A stretch of DNA of 6,299 nt, taken from the NCBI GenBank assembly GCA_937881255.1, contig CALGFH010000413.1, positions 1-6,299 on the forward strand, given 5' to 3'. The notes beneath the pieces were generated by a model. It did not search any database, was not told where the DNA came from, and saw only the letters and a list, made by a program, of their open reading frames with translations. Of the stretch, positions 5,543-6,299 are shown piece after piece. Position numbers and translations under genes: made by a program. Origin of the DNA: an uncultured Actinomycetes bacterium (lineage in GTDB: Bacteria; Actinomycetota; CALGFH01). How positions within the stretch are numbered: the stretch's first letter is position 1; every line of letters starts with the position of its first letter.

Positions 5543-6299
5543 ACTCCGACGGAACGCCGTGGCCGCCGCGGTCATGCTCATCGTCGGGCTCGGCGGCTGC
5601 GGCGACCCGGCGCCGCGGCCCGCGCCAGCGGACGAACAGCTCCGCGACGGGTTCGCGATCCTGGTGTTCACCCGCACCACCGGGTTCCGTCACGCGTCCA
5701 TCGACAACGGGGTGGCCGCGATCCGGCGGCTCGGCGCCAGCCACGGCTTTGCCGTGGATGCGACCGAGGACCCCGAGCAGGTCCAGGACGCCGTCCTCGG
5801 GCGCTATCGCGCGGTGGTGTTCCTGTCCACCACCGGCGAGCCCCTCGGCCCGGCCCAGCAGGCCGCGCTCGAGCGCTGGGTGGAGGCCGGAGGCGGCTGG
5901 ATCGGCGTGCATGCCGCCGCGGACGCCTTCTATGACTGGCCCTGGTATGGCGAGCTCGTCGGCGCATGGTTCAAGGGCCACCCGCCCGTCCAGCGGGCGA
6001 CGGTCCGCGTGATCGACCGGGGCCATCCGTCGACCGGTTCGCTGCCTGCCGCCTGGGCCCGCACCGACGAGTGGTACGACTTCCGCACCAACCCGCGCGG
6101 TCGCGTGCGGGTGCTCGCGACCGTCGACGAGTCGACCTACCAGGGTGGTGGCATGGGCAAGGACCATCCCGTGACCTGGGCCCACGAGCAGGGCCGCGGA
6201 CGAGCCTGGTACACGGCGCTCGGCCATACCGAGGCGAGCTGGTCCGAGCAGCGGTTCCTGGCCCACCTCCTCGGCGGCATCCGATGGGCGGCAGGCACC
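5529..6299 (+). CDS. ThuA-domain lipoprotein, 3' end beyond window
   Basis: I translated this frame by hand; it is open for 257 codons and runs off the right edge. The N-terminus looks like a lipoprotein signal: a short n-region with Arg7-Arg8, a hydrophobic stretch, and a lipobox LGGC with Cys24, followed by a proline-rich linker. Residues from about 42 form a ThuA-like domain (class I glutamine amidotransferase-like fold, trehalose-utilisation family): VFTRTTGFRHASI (46-58), GGGWIGVHAAAD (121-132), WPWYGELVGAWFKGHP (137-152), DEWYDF (180-185), GKDHPVTW (210-217), YTALGHT (228-234) and GGIRWAAG near the edge, where this domain normally ends. Further domains could follow. The GTG at 5529 overlaps the dehydrogenase by 14 bases; the ATG at 5574 would lose the arginines of the signal. 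The exact activity of the family is unsettled; links to ketosugar metabolism are known. Here it would act outside the membrane. Confidence 0.88.
   Translation, partial: MTGPELRRNAVAAAVMLIVGLGGCGDPAPRPAPADEQLRDGFAILVFTRTTGFRHASIDNGVAAIRRLGASHGFAVDATEDPEQVQDAVLGRYRAVVFLSTTGEPLGPAQQAALERWVEAGGGWIGVHAAADAFYDWPWYGELVGAWFKGHPPVQRATVRVIDRGHPSTGSLPAAWARTDEWYDFRTNPRGRVRVLATVDESTYQGGGMGKDHPVTWAHEQGRGRAWYTALGHTEASWSEQRFLAHLLGGIRWAAGT

Noticed and set aside
4475..5680. Long minus-strand open frame (401 codons) opposite the dehydrogenase
   Set aside because: It runs antisense to a well-supported zinc dehydrogenase. The translation is a repetitive Gly/Asp/Arg-rich sequence without a domain.
5358..6266. 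Minus-strand open frame (302 codons) opposite the ThuA gene
   Set aside because: The plus strand encodes a full set of ThuA motifs across this stretch, and the minus-strand product shows none and has biased composition.

Overview
The window is GC-rich throughout, with codons that end mostly in G or C, several GTG starts and tight gene packing. This fits a high-GC actinobacterium; I cannot name the genus. It holds six protein-coding genes in two divergent transcription units around one intergenic region at 2268-2375. I see no RNA genes, insertion sequences, CRISPR arrays or convincing terminators.

The leftward unit reads from about 2340 down to 1. It carries a two-domain 3-dehydroshikimate dehydratase (QsuB/QuiC type, 402-2267) and then 4-carboxymuconolactone decarboxylase (pcaC, 1-365, cut at the window edge). 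The first enzyme turns 3-dehydroshikimate into protocatechuate. The second is a later step of the protocatechuate branch of the beta-ketoadipate pathway. Together they point to catabolism of hydroaromatic compounds such as quinate and shikimate. The protocatechuate 3,4-dioxygenase and pcaB genes needed between these steps are not in the window and may lie beyond position 1.

The rightward unit starts with a TetR-family regulator (2376-3074). It is followed by an 11-helix Nramp-fold transporter that lacks the usual metal-binding motifs (3099-4526), a zinc-type medium-chain dehydrogenase (4523-5542), and a ThuA-domain lipoprotein (5529-6299, cut at the right edge). The last three genes overlap end to start, by 4 and 14 bases, so they are probably translated together. 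The regulator is only 24 bases upstream of the transporter.

The intergenic region has a 19-base near-perfect inverted repeat (2304-2322) inside a possible tetR promoter and just downstream of a possible qsuB promoter. It is the best candidate for the regulator's operator. The likely picture is one regulon: the Nramp-like protein imports a small organic substrate, the dehydrogenase oxidises a hydroxyl group, the dehydratase makes protocatechuate, and PcaC works further down. Only the dehydratase and PcaC steps are well supported. The transporter's substrate, the dehydrogenase's substrate and the ThuA protein's role are inferences, and they are the least described part of the locus.
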